In this document: piece after piece, positions 1 to 7,424 of the stretch
How positions within the stretch are numbered: the stretch's first letter is position 1
Layout: the number at the start of each line of letters is the position of its first letter
From: Burkholderia territorii
Lineage (GTDB): Bacteria; Pseudomonadota; Gammaproteobacteria; Burkholderiales; Burkholderiaceae
NCBI RefSeq assembly: GCF_902833055.1
Contig: NZ_CADFEJ010000003.1
Location: 496,001 to 560,000, forward strand
Reading direction: 5' to 3'
Length of the DNA stretch: 64,000 nt
The notes under the pieces: model-generated
Seen by the model: only the letters and a program-made list of their open reading frames with translations
The model's database searches: none
Told to the model about the DNA's origin: nothing
Translations under genes and position numbers: made by a program

Positions 1-19
1 ACCGCCTTGCAAACTCCAT
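1..19 (-). CDS. Possible start of next gene of the export operon (partial)
   Basis: An ATG lies three bases after the stop codon of the C39 ABC exporter on the minus strand, and the six codons visible before the window edge read MEFARR. Membrane-fusion (HlyD/CvaA-type) partners of such exporters often begin with a short acidic-aromatic-basic stretch, and the exporter would need such a partner in a Gram-negative cell. That assignment is inference from position only. No clear ribosome binding site is visible, so translation would depend on coupling to the upstream gene. Confidence 0.25.
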
Positions 20-22
20 CGG

Positions 23-2116
23 TTATGTAGCGGTTACGTCGATGATCCGGTCGGCACTCGCAATTGTTTCCGGCCTGTGTGCAACAACGATTCTTGTCAG
101 CGGAAGTTTTTTGATCGCGTCGTTCACGCGCTTCTCGTTTTCCACATCGAGGTGACTAGTCGCTTCGTCCAGCAGCAAGACCGAAGGTTGTCGATAAAGC
201 GCCCGCGCGAGCAGTACACGCTGTTTCTGGCCACCTGATAGGATTGAACCCATGTCGCCCACCATCGAGTTGAAACCCATCGGCATGCGGTTGATGTCGT
301 CTTCGATCGCGGCGATTCGTGCGGACTCGCGGATGCGCGCGTGATCCGGCATCTCGTCGAAGAAACAAATATTTTCCGCCAGAGTACCGGCAAACAGCTG
401 GTCTTCTTGCATGACCGTTCCGATAAGTCGACGGTGCGTCGTCGTTCCAAGCGCCTCGATTGGAGCGTCGTTTATATGAACCGCACCCGAGGTCGGACGA
501 AGCAGACCAGCGATGATTTTGAGAATCGTCGTTTTTCCGCTGCCGCTGGCGCCGACAATTGCCACGTGCTCGCCGGGATCGACGGTCATACTGAATCTTT
601 TGACGACTTCTTCTTCCTCTTCGGCATAACGAAAGGAGATGTCCTTCAGCACGATCCTCGCGGCAGGGAAACGAGTCACCTCGACGCCGGTGGTCCGCAC
701 TTCTTCCTTCTCGTACATAATGTCGGCCAGACGGTTCAGCTGAACATCGAGCATGCGAAACTCGTATGCCTTGTCGACGAGACTCGTCACACGCTTGGAA
801 AACTGCTCGCGGTACGAAAGGTAGGCAAGCAACATGCCGATCGAAAACGTTTTTTCAATCACGGCGTTGGCGCCCATCACGACGACGATCAGGTTTTCGG
901 CACGAAAGATAAAGCTGTTCGCGCCATGAAAGAAGACAAGCAACCGCTGCGTACGCAGCCACGCGTTCTTTTGCCGGACAATCTGGTTGAGCCAGCCGGC
1001 GATCCGGGAATGTTCCTTCCCGAACAGTTTGATGCTTTGAATGCCACGGACGCTTTCAAGCAGATATGTCTGTTGCTTTGCGTCGAACACGAACTGGCTC
1101 TCGTTCGCAGATCTCAGTGCACCATACAAAGAAATCCGCAAACCGATATAGATCGTCAACGCGCCGACACTGATCAGGGCGAGCTTCGCGTCGTACACGA
1201 TCATCATCACGAGCGTGCCGATCGACATCGCTCCGTCGAGCACTGCCTCCACGACGCTCGTGCTGATTGTGTTCTGGATGACGTTGATCGTATTAACGCG
1301 GGTCACAATATCGCCGAGGTGGCGTTTTCCGAAGAAACTGCTCGGTAGATGAAACAGTCGGCTGCCAACGTTGGCAAGCCATTGCACGTTGAGCGATGCT
1401 CCCATGTGCGCGACAATCCAAGCCCGGAACGCTTCGATGGCAGTCTGCGACGCCCACACGATGCCGAATCCGATGGCAAGCGTTAACACCAGTTGCTCGT
1501 CGCCGGTAACGAGCGCCTCATCGGTCACCCATTGAACGAAGAAAGGCGTCACGATCGTGCAGATTTCGATTGCGATGGCTAGCAAGAAGATCTGAGAAAG
1601 CGATCGTTTGAGCCCGACGATGCGCCCAGTCAACTCTCGAACCCGGAGCTTTTCCTTGCGTTTCGCGCGTTTGAATTCCGGGTTAGGCGTTAGTTCAAGC
1701 GCGACGCCCGTGAAGTGCCTGGATAGTTCCTTCCATTCAATGGTGCTGCGTCCCAGCGCCGGATCGACGATTTCCACACTCGACGCCCGGACTCGCTCCA
1801 ACACGACGAAGTGATTGAAACTCCAGTGCAGGACACAGGGCAACTGCAAATGACGCACTTCATTCAGTTCGAGCGAAAGAGGGCGCGCCGTCAGCTTCAG
1901 ATGGCTGCCGATCTCGACGAGGTTGGCGAGCGTCGTGCCTTTGAGGGACACGGAAAAGCGCTGACGCAATTGGCGCAAATCGATTTCGTGACCATGAAAC
2001 GACGCGACCATGCAGACGCATGCAAGTCCACACTCCGCCGCCTCATTTTGTAGAACGACCGGAACCTTCTTGCGCAACCCCACTTGAAGATTGCCAAATA
2101 TCCCGAGGAGATTCAT
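23..2116 (-). CDS. C39-peptidase-containing ABC exporter for a double-glycine peptide
   Basis: A 697-residue one-chain exporter with the usual length and order of bacteriocin ABC transporters (CvaB/LagD type). The N-terminal C39 cysteine protease domain shows the catalytic Cys in QNEAAECGLAC (residue 29), His in HWSFNHFVVL (102) and Asp in VDPALG (118). A transmembrane domain of about six helices follows (about 170-450), then an ABC ATPase with Walker A GASGSGKT (522-529), signature LSGGQ (626-630) and Walker B VLLLDE (646-651). All catalytic residues are present, so it should cleave a GG leader and export the peptide through the inner membrane. I chose the ATG at 2116. A TTG at 2143 would overlap the preceding gene's stop; neither has a good ribosome binding site, so coupling is likely. 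The likely substrate is the peptide encoded at 3401-3694. Confidence 0.93.
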   Translation of the reverse strand: MNLLGIFGNLQVGLRKKVPVVLQNEAAECGLACVCMVASFHGHEIDLRQLRQRFSVSLKGTTLANLVEIGSHLKLTARPLSLELNEVRHLQLPCVLHWSFNHFVVLERVRASSVEIVDPALGRSTIEWKELSRHFTGVALELTPNPEFKRAKRKEKLRVRELTGRIVGLKRSLSQIFLLAIAIEICTIVTPFFVQWVTDEALVTGDEQLVLTLAIGFGIVWASQTAIEAFRAWIVAHMGASLNVQWLANVGSRLFHLPSSFFGKRHLGDIVTRVNTINVIQNTISTSVVEAVLDGAMSIGTLVMMIVYDAKLALISVGALTIYIGLRISLYGALRSANESQFVFDAKQQTYLLESVRGIQSIKLFGKEHSRIAGWLNQIVRQKNAWLRTQRLLVFFHGANSFIFRAENLIVVVMGANAVIEKTFSIGMLLAYLSYREQFSKRVTSLVDKAYEFRMLDVQLNRLADIMYEKEEVRTTGVEVTRFPAARIVLKDISFRYAEEEEEVVKRFSMTVDPGEHVAIVGASGSGKTTILKIIAGLLRPTSGAVHINDAPIEALGTTTHRRLIGTVMQEDQLFAGTLAENICFFDEMPDHARIRESARIAAIEDDINRMPMGFNSMVGDMGSILSGGQKQRVLLARALYRQPSVLLLDEATSHLDVENEKRVNDAIKKLPLTRIVVAHRPETIASADRIIDVTAT

Positions 2117-2135
2117 AAATGGACGAGGGATGCGA

Positions 2136-2315
2136 CTAACCAATCAGCGCTTTGACAATGAGCGCGGTAATGAATATGAGCACCACGATCAACGTATGCC
2201 TCGCCCACTTCGACTGCCCAAGTCGGCCGCTTTCGGATAGATGCCGTACGCCAGACGTAATGAGATACGCCAGCACACCGATGACGAGGGCAGAGAGAAT
2301 CGAGTGTTTGTCCAT
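2136..2315 (-). CDS. Small two-helix membrane protein; candidate immunity protein
   Basis: A 59-residue protein starting MDKHSILSALVIGV. Two hydrophobic helices are visible (about residues 5-22 and 40-57), separated by a short basic, serine-rich loop containing HLSESGRLGQSKWARH. It starts 28 bases after the TraB/GumN gene and ends just ahead of the exporter, in the same operon. Small membrane proteins encoded beside exported bacteriocins are commonly immunity proteins, so that is the best guess here, but no family is recognisable and a role in export is equally possible. A longer in-frame reading back to 2435 overlaps the upstream gene and lacks support. The ribosome binding site is weak (CCGGAAAA). 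Confidence 0.6.
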   Translation of the reverse strand: MDKHSILSALVIGVLAYLITSGVRHLSESGRLGQSKWARHTLIVVLIFITALIVKALIG

Positions 2316-2343
2316 GTTCGAAATTTTTCCGGTTGAGCTAGTC

Positions 2344-3285
2344 TCAGGCGGCGTCGATGACGAATCCTCTAGCCAAAAGGAGGGCCAGCAGACCACTGGG
2401 CCCATTGAAGTGATTGAATCCAACCGCGACCACAAATGGAGCTGCTGCAGGCGATCGCGCTTCTGCCAGAATCCGGTCGGCGAATCGGCGGTTTCTCTGA
2501 TTCAACATCTTTTCGTTGACAATCTTGTCGACTTGGGGAGGGTAGGGGTCGAGCGTGGCAATCTCGCGACCAAGACGCTCGACGTCTCCCGCCATCCACG
2601 CTCGCGCGATGCGTGTCAATGCGGTATTGGTTTGAGTCGCGGTTGCATTCTGCTCAAGATAGCCGCGTAGCATTGCGTCTTGAGTTTCCTCGGGAAACGA
2701 ATCGAACATCACAAACTGCTGCTCGATGCTTTCAAAGCTTTCGACCGGAACGTGGTCGCGGCGCGCTTCTGTCACGATTTTTGCTTCAACGCTTGTCAGT
2801 TTGCCGAGCTCCGCATTTCGCTTCTCGATGTCCTGAAGCAGGATCGATATGGCCCAGGGCTTCAATTTTTTGAGTTTCTCCACCGGAACCTCGACCGTGT
2901 TGGCTCGTACGACAAGCAGCGCGGCGGTCTGCGCAGTCAGATGGTTGAATACGTCGTCGTCATCGGGATAACGGCAGTGACTTATGGCGTTCGCCCGATC
3001 GACTGCGTCGTTAGGATCAGCTTCGATAAATACTTTCGACGAGGTGGCGATTTTTTCGACAATACGAGGTGGAAGTCGCTCGTAACGAGGAAGAACGTGA
3101 ATTGTTGGAATGAGGTTGACCGCGATCCCTGTTTCCGAGACAGCTTTCCAGACGATCCCATTATTTGATGAAGATGACTTCGACATTGACGGATCGTCTT
3201 GCAATGCAGCGTCGACACTGGGAGCAATAGCATTGATCATCACGGGAATCACCAGTCTCACGAAATCACGGCGGGAAGTCGGCAT
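2344..3285 (-). CDS. TraB/GumN-family protein with Tat-type signal
   Basis: A 313-residue protein. The chosen ATG gives MPTSRRDFVRLVIP, a twin-arginine-type signal followed by a hydrophobic stretch, so export to the periplasm is likely. A TTG start 63 bases upstream would bury the signal. TraB/GumN hallmarks are visible: an early TIHVLP segment, IEADPND, and near the C terminus VGFNHFNGPSGLL, matching the family's terminal G-x-x-H-F-x-G-x-x-G-L motif. TraB/PrgY of enterococci dampen peptide pheromones, and the metazoan relatives (Tiki) are metalloproteases. The gene sits between the peptide gene and the exporter, so a role in handling, degrading or protecting against the peptide is plausible but inferred. 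A GGTGGA ribosome binding site precedes the ATG. Confidence 0.8.
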   Translation of the reverse strand: MPTSRRDFVRLVIPVMINAIAPSVDAALQDDPSMSKSSSSNNGIVWKAVSETGIAVNLIPTIHVLPRYERLPPRIVEKIATSSKVFIEADPNDAVDRANAISHCRYPDDDDVFNHLTAQTAALLVVRANTVEVPVEKLKKLKPWAISILLQDIEKRNAELGKLTSVEAKIVTEARRDHVPVESFESIEQQFVMFDSFPEETQDAMLRGYLEQNATATQTNTALTRIARAWMAGDVERLGREIATLDPYPPQVDKIVNEKMLNQRNRRFADRILAEARSPAAAPFVVAVGFNHFNGPSGLLALLLARGFVIDAA

Positions 3286-3355
3286 GCGCAATCCACCCGT
3301 AGCAGCACGGCAATCGAGGCCAACTCTCGAGTCGGCTTCGTTCGACAAATTAGTA

Positions 3356-3385
3356 CCGCGGGTCTTGGCGAACGCCAGCCCGCGG
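3356..3385 (-). terminator. Stem-loop between the peptide gene and the downstream operon genes
   Basis: Arms CCGCGGG (3356-3362) and CCCGCGG (3379-3385) enclose an inner TGGC/GCCA stem with a four-base loop. It lies 15 bases after the peptide stop codon and before the TraB/GumN gene. There is no strong T-run, so it could be a partial terminator or an mRNA 3' stabiliser. Bacteriocin operons often use such an element to make more peptide than exporter. Confidence 0.6.
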
Positions 3386-3400
3386 CCCGATTTCTAGCGG

Positions 3401-3694
3401 TTAATCGCCGCCGCCATCTCCACCACCATCGCCACCGTCACCTCCGTCCCCACCGTCGCTGGAACCGTCATCGCCCGAGCTATCGTTGGTGTCGCCACTG
3501 ACAGCATCGCCGATAGCTTCACCGACTGCCTCCCCGGCAATGGCGCCCACCGCGCTACCGACCGCTGCGCCAACCGGACCACCGACTTCGCCGCCGACGA
3601 GCCCACCGACAGCAGCACCAACTGCGTTGCCGACATCACCGGCAGACACGCCACCACTCGGGATTGCAAGTTCGTTGTCATTCAGGAGTCTCAT
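3401..3694 (-). CDS. Double-glycine-leader secreted peptide precursor (microcin-like)
   Basis: A 97-residue precursor. The leader MRLLNDNELAIPSGG matches the double-glycine consensus (L-x-x-x-E-L-x-x-V/I-S-G-G) cleaved by C39 exporters, one of which is encoded in the same operon. The 82-residue core begins VSAGD and runs as about twelve consecutive (V/A/I)-G-x-x tetrads, a continuous glycine ladder. It then changes to an Asp/Ser/Gly tail ending in repeated GGD/GGGD. The core has no basic, aromatic, cysteine or methionine residues and a net charge near -15. GGAGA lies 9 bases before the ATG; in-frame extension upstream to 3805 is not needed. A toxin role is inferred; a secreted matrix or signalling peptide is possible. 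Confidence 0.8.
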   Translation of the reverse strand: MRLLNDNELAIPSGGVSAGDVGNAVGAAVGGLVGGEVGGPVGAAVGSAVGAIAGEAVGEAIGDAVSGDTNDSSGDDGSSDGGDGGDGGDGGGDGGGD

Positions 3695-3907
3695 GATTGA
3701 AAATCTCCATTTAGTAGAGTTTATTAACCGAACGCCCGCCAAAACAGTTCGGTGAAAATGCAGCCCCGGGAAAATTCGCGCACGTCTGCGGCTGATCCAC
3801 TGCATTCAACCCGCATCAAGTCGTGATGCTTGTTTTGCAGGCCGACCGAGGGTAACAAATGTCCAAATGGAAATCCATTCTATATTCCTTTCACAATATT
3901 GAGATTA

Positions 3908-3936
3908 TTTATACTTCAGAAAGAAAATAATCACAA
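3908..3936 (-). promoter_or_regulatory. Predicted sigma70 promoter of the peptide operon
   Basis: On the minus strand, TTGTGA (3936-3931) and TATAAA (3913-3908) are separated by exactly 17 bases, in an AT-rich block unlike the rest of the window. Transcription would start near 3901 and leave an untranslated leader of about 205 bases before the ATG at 3694, long enough for extra control. Confidence 0.5.
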
Positions 3937-3983
3937 ACATGAAAGAATATTTTTATGCTGCAACATGGACTCTGGTGTGAAAC

Positions 3984-3997
3984 TGTTAAATTTAACA
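3984..3997. promoter_or_regulatory. 14-bp perfect palindrome upstream of the peptide operon promoter
   Basis: TGTTAAATTTAACA reads the same on both strands and lies about 50 bases upstream of the predicted -35 element. Its position suits an activator or repressor operator. The regulator is not identifiable from the window. Confidence 0.4.
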
Positions 3998-4149
3998 ATT
4001 ATTTCCTAAAACTCCACCGGAATAAGGGGTGAAAATCCCATATATTGGGTGATAGGGCTTTTTTAGTGTTTCCAAAAAAGCGGGAATCCTATATTTCTCG
4101 CGCACCGAAAGTTTTCAGCAGGCAACCACCCTGTCCTTGTAAATTGCGG

Positions 4150-4298
4150 GGGAATGCGAAAGTGTTGGCGTCGGTGCCCGTGACCAACTCGCTCAATCGC
4201 TTCTCCTTGACCGAGCGCTCCTGCAACGTAACGTGTGCTCGCCCGACTCGCCGCGTGGCCGGAGTGCGTCACACGATGTCCACCTTCCAGCCATTTAA
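4150..4298 (-). pseudogene. Remnant of an ISNCY-type transposase
   Basis: Reverse translation gives a diverged fragment (RVGRAHVTLQERSVKEKRLSE, then DANTF) that aligns with RVERAHLTLQDRLVKEMRL and DANAY in the adjacent transposase. The nucleotide similarity continues to about 4292, where the neighbouring element begins. Sequence upstream of about 4150 no longer aligns. This is therefore a second, older, truncated member of the same IS family, cut by the intact-length copy. It has no start, no stop in frame and no function of its own. Confidence 0.75.
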
Positions 4299-5930
4299 AA
4301 ATGTCCGGTTTTAAGGTTGGTTTTGCAGCGCCTCTTTCTTCGCTTTAACCGTTACGCAGTGTCGAAGGTCGGCGCCTGAACGGGCAGGGCGCTTACGCTC
4401 GCTTCCTCAGCTTTTGCAGACCGACGGCCAGGTTTGTCCGCTGACTTGGCGGTTTGACGACGTTGCGCCAGATCGACGATCACATGCTCGACGTCGGCCT
4501 GTGTGATCTTGCGTTGCTTCTTCTTACCCGGCTCGGCCTCGTTTCGGTTGGTCCGCGTCGAGTCGCCACGATGCGTTCGAGACGGCGCTTTACCGATTCG
4601 GCGGTTATCGCGTTGCGCCTGAAGCGCTTGCGCGACCTGCAACACATGGCTCAAACGCTTGTGCTCGACGACGGCACCCTGATCGATTTCAGCCAAACGA
4701 TCGTACTGCCGGCAGCGCAGCACGCGATCGTCAGCACGGAGTTCGATCCGTCCATCCGGGTACTCCCACACCTCGATCTGCCGGTCGATCAACTTCCTGT
4801 TCTCCGGCGTGTCGTCCAGCAGGTACATCACCCGGTCGTACTGTACCGTCAGCGACTTCGTCACTTTCCGCGGCTCGCGCCACGTCAGCGCCATGTCCAG
4901 ACTTTCGTCGGGCCGCAGCGGCCGGTGTGCATTGAAGTCGCTCTTCGGCGGCTTCGCGAAGCGTGTGTTGTAGGCGGCCATGAAGGAGGGCGCGTAAGCG
5001 TTGGCGTCGGCCACCGTGTTGATCCCACGCAATCGCATCTCCTTGACCAGCCGATCCTGCAACGTCAGATGCGCGCGCTCGACGCGGCCCTTGGCCGAGC
5101 TGCTGTTCGCGCAGAACGTGTCGATGTTCAGCTCGTACATCGCGCGGCCGAACGGCGTCACACGGTTACCGGTTTTTCCTGGCTTCACGTTGCGGAATAC
5201 GCTGGCCTTGTCGCTGTAGAACGCCCCAGTTTGCCGTGCCGTTCGATGTATGCCCGTGTTGCCTCGAAGTAGCTGAAGGTCGATTCGGTCTGCGTGAAGT
5301 GCAGCATCATCAGCCGGCTCGTCGCGTCGTCCACGTAGACCAGCAGCGTGCAGGCCGGCGCCCGTTCCTCGAACCATCGATGATCGCTGCCGTCGATCTG
5401 GATCAGTTCGCCCAGACACGCCCGGCGCGCACGCGGCTGATAGACCTTCGGCGGTCGTTGCCGACGCGGAATCCATAACCCAGCCTCCGTCATCAGTTTC
5501 CTGACCGTCTCCTTGGCCAGCCGAATGCCGTGACACTCCCAGAGCTTCTCGCAGGCCAGTGTCGGCCCGAAATCGGCGTAGCGATCACGGATGATCGACA
5601 GCGCCCGGTCAGCGACTCCTGGATCCAGCCGGTTGTTGCTGGGCTTCGCATACCGTCCCGACACAAGACCTTGAGGTCCGTGTTCCCGCAATCTGGCGAC
5701 CAGTCGGCGAACCTGCCGGCTCGTCAGTTCCAGCCGTTCCGCCGCGCGCCACGGCTTGAGCTTGCCGTCCGCCACGTCCTGTATGACCTTGAATCGGTCC
5801 AGTTCGCGCATCGTCATCGTGATCCGTTCCGTTGCAGCCATCGCAGCCTCCGGCGCTGGATTGCCAGCGGTCGGTCAGCTTACGACGGGTCGAAAAACGG
5901 ACATCTGAACTTAGCCAAAAGCGGACATTT
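4299..5930 (-). mobile_element. ISNCY-family-like insertion sequence, about 1.63 kb, inactive
   Basis: Ends carry near-perfect inverted repeats: AAATGTCCGGTTTT at 4299-4312 and, inverted, AAAAGCGGACATTT at 5917-5930 (13 of 14 positions match). The single transposase reading frame is frameshifted. A further copy of the terminal motif sits inside the right end. No clear target-site duplication is visible, perhaps because insertion occurred into a related element. The exact outer boundaries are uncertain by several bases. Confidence 0.75.
4352..5841 (-). pseudogene. ISNCY-family transposase, split by a frameshift
   Basis: The N-terminal part starts MAATERITMTMRELDRFKVI and contains helix-turn-helix motifs, followed by the first integrase-core Asp in IQIDGSDHRWFEE. 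Reading then breaks after ERHGKLG. The next frame resumes with AFYSDKASVFRN (second Asp) and KGRVERAHL (catalytic Glu) and continues to a basic C terminus. The switch falls at 5221-5228, where an eight-base CTGGGGCG stretch on the minus strand is one base short of frame. All three DDE residues survive at sequence level, but one continuous protein cannot be made without a ribosomal shift. A sequencing error in the G-run is the alternative. Confidence 0.85.
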
Positions 5931-5939
5931 GAACTTAGC
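5898..5939. repeat. Tandem imperfect 24-bp-period repeat at the IS right end
   Basis: The 18-base unit CGGACATYTGAACTTAGC occurs at 5898-5915 and 5922-5939, differing at one position. The outer copy overlaps the terminal inverted repeat. Paired sites at an IS end are often transposase binding sites. Confidence 0.65.
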
Positions 5940-6168
5940 TGCTACAGTCAAAATCTGCGCTAATTATGATTATGTCAAATATGAAATTCACCCAAACACT
6001 CCACTGAAATCCTGAACCGACGCCACCAAAATCCCGCCTCACGGCCGCTCGCAGCCCGACGCCAGCGTGATCCCGCACCCACGGGCAAAACCGACGACAC
6101 GCAATTTCCCCGACGGCCCGCCCGCAAGACTCCGTCTCCAACCGCCGCAAGCAAACCGACACTAACGC
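5940..6168. other. Junction between accessory segment and core genome
   Basis: An AT-rich stretch to about 6000 gives way to GC-rich sequence typical of the rest of the window. I see no gene, no tRNA and no clear attachment site here. Confidence 0.4.
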
Positions 6169-6657
6169 TCAAGACAACCACATCCCCTGCATCTTGTGCG
6201 AGAAATGCGCGCGCTCGGCCGTCTCCATCAGCGACAGGAATTCGTCCTGCGTCATGTGGATCAGCGCTTCATGATCGCCGGCCTCGAAATACACTTCCGG
6301 CTGCTGCGCGAGATGTTCCTCGAGGAACGTCTTCATCCCGTACGCCATGCACACCGGCGGCAATGCACCGAGGTCGCAATCCTTGAACAGTTCGCGCAGT
6401 TCCATCTCCTTGGCGAGCACGAGATGGCGGCCGGTCTTGACCCAGAGGTCCGACAGGCGCACCGCGTGCGATGTCGGCAGCACGGCGGCGACGTAGCCTT
6501 CGTCGTCCTCGAGCAACACTGTTTTCGCGAGGCGGTCGCCGGGAATGTGCGCGGCGGCGGCCGTCTCCATGCTGGTATGGCTATACGGGTGGTACACGAC
6601 TTCGTACCGCGATGACTTCTGGCGCAGGCAATCCTGCAGGGTGGCTGATACTGGCAT
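6169..6657 (-). CDS. YbaK/ProX-type aminoacyl-tRNA deacylase-like protein
   Basis: A 162-residue cytoplasmic protein with a single YbaK/aaRS-associated domain (about residues 20-145), the usual size for stand-alone trans-editing deacylases that hydrolyse mischarged tRNA. The segment DRLAKTVLLEDDEG places a lysine at residue 45, the position of the functional lysine in YbaK and ProXp proteins. SHAVRLSDL and AYGMKTFLEEHL complete the pocket region. Which aminoacyl-tRNA it edits cannot be read from the sequence. A good ribosome binding site (GAGGT) precedes the ATG. It stands alone, with its 3' end towards the IS. Confidence 0.85.
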   Translation of the reverse strand: MPVSATLQDCLRQKSSRYEVVYHPYSHTSMETAAAAHIPGDRLAKTVLLEDDEGYVAAVLPTSHAVRLSDLWVKTGRHLVLAKEMELRELFKDCDLGALPPVCMAYGMKTFLEEHLAQQPEVYFEAGDHEALIHMTQDEFLSLMETAERAHFSHKMQGMWLS

Positions 6658-7124
6658 GGCACACCTCGTCTGGACGAATCGGATGACCGAAGCTCACTCC
6701 GGATTCGTTCAGCATAGGTCGCATTGCGGCCAATGGAAATGCCAGAGCACGGTGCCCGCACGGATGGCCGCCGCTGGCTTGCGCCCCTTTTCCGATCGAT
6801 GCGGACGCCCTCGCCGGCATGCGAAACCGGGACCTGGAATATGCACGAGGCATGCTGGTCCCCCGGGCCTTTCCTGAAGACAAAAAGAGCGGCAACCACT
6901 CGGGACCGACGGCTGCAAACCCATGCGACGGCGGATTCACGCCAGACCGTTAGTTGCATTTTAGGGAGGTGCGTGATGATTCAAAAATCATCGACATTGG
7001 CCGCCCGGAATCCGCGGGCCAAGCGCCGACAAAGCCATCGCATACCGCCCCGACAAAGGTCGCACCGCGCCCTATACTGAGCCAACCGCCCGCGATCCTG
7101 CGGCGGCCGACTCCGGGAGCGACC
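6658..7124. other. Intergenic region without a supported gene
   Basis: A divergent promoter region between the YbaK-like and YciI-like genes. One 34-codon reading frame at 6976-7080 has a GGGAGG ribosome binding site, but its basic, repetitive composition looks like random GC-rich coding. Nothing else is visible. Confidence 0.4.
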
Positions 7125-7412
7125 ATGCATTACCAGTTGATCTACGAACTCGTCGACGATTATCTGTCCCGGCGCGAGCAGTACCGCGCCGAACACCTCG
7201 CGCTCGCACAGGCCGCAACCGAGCGCGGCGAGCTCATGCTCGCCGGCGCCCTGCAGGATCCAGCCGACCGCGCCGTGCTTGTCTTCGAAGGAGACTCGCC
7301 GGAAGCCGCCGAATCGTTCGCCCGCGCCGATCCGTACGTGCAGCACGGCCTCGTCAAATCCTGGTGTGTGCGCCCGTGGCGCGTCGTGGTCGGCAAGCAC
7401 GCGCCGCGCTAA
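7125..7412 (+). CDS. YciI-like protein
   Basis: A 95-residue protein starting MHYQLIYELVDDYLSRREQYR, with the YciI/YCII fold pattern. R-x-x-Y-R-A-E-H-L (His near residue 24) is followed by G-E-L-M-L-A-G-A-L, a short strand VLVFEGDSPEAAESF and the typical A-D-P-Y segment near residue 70. Family members are small dimeric enzymes or accessory proteins with a conserved His-Asp pair, but their substrates are mostly unknown. The ATG at 7125 has a GGGAG ribosome binding site. In-frame extension to 6954 lacks start support. It is convergent with corA. Confidence 0.85.
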   Translation: MHYQLIYELVDDYLSRREQYRAEHLALAQAATERGELMLAGALQDPADRAVLVFEGDSPEAAESFARADPYVQHGLVKSWCVRPWRVVVGKHAPR

Positions 7413-7424
7413 TGGCGCTCGCGA

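Larger units (their letters stand above)
3695..4149. other. AT-rich intergenic region ahead of the peptide operon
   Basis: No credible gene. The stretch holds the predicted promoter and the 14-bp palindrome, listed separately. It also holds a short dyad with arms CCCA and TGGG around TATAT near 4035-4050, and a CTTTTTT/AAAAAAG inverted repeat near 4055-4080. Base composition is much poorer in GC than the flanking core genome, which supports acquisition by transfer. Confidence 0.5.

Noticed and set aside
341..1348. Long open frame on the plus strand opposite the C39 exporter gene
   Set aside because: It is antisense to a gene with all catalytic motifs, and its product is a charged, motif-free sequence.
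4454..5272. Plus-strand frame across the insertion sequence
   Set aside because: Antisense to the transposase, whose DDE residues are readable on the minus strand.
6976..7080. 34-codon frame starting MIQKSSTLAARNPRAKRRQ with a good ribosome binding site
   Set aside because: Arg/Ser-rich GC-driven composition, no conservation signal visible and no neighbour logic; only the ribosome binding site speaks for it.
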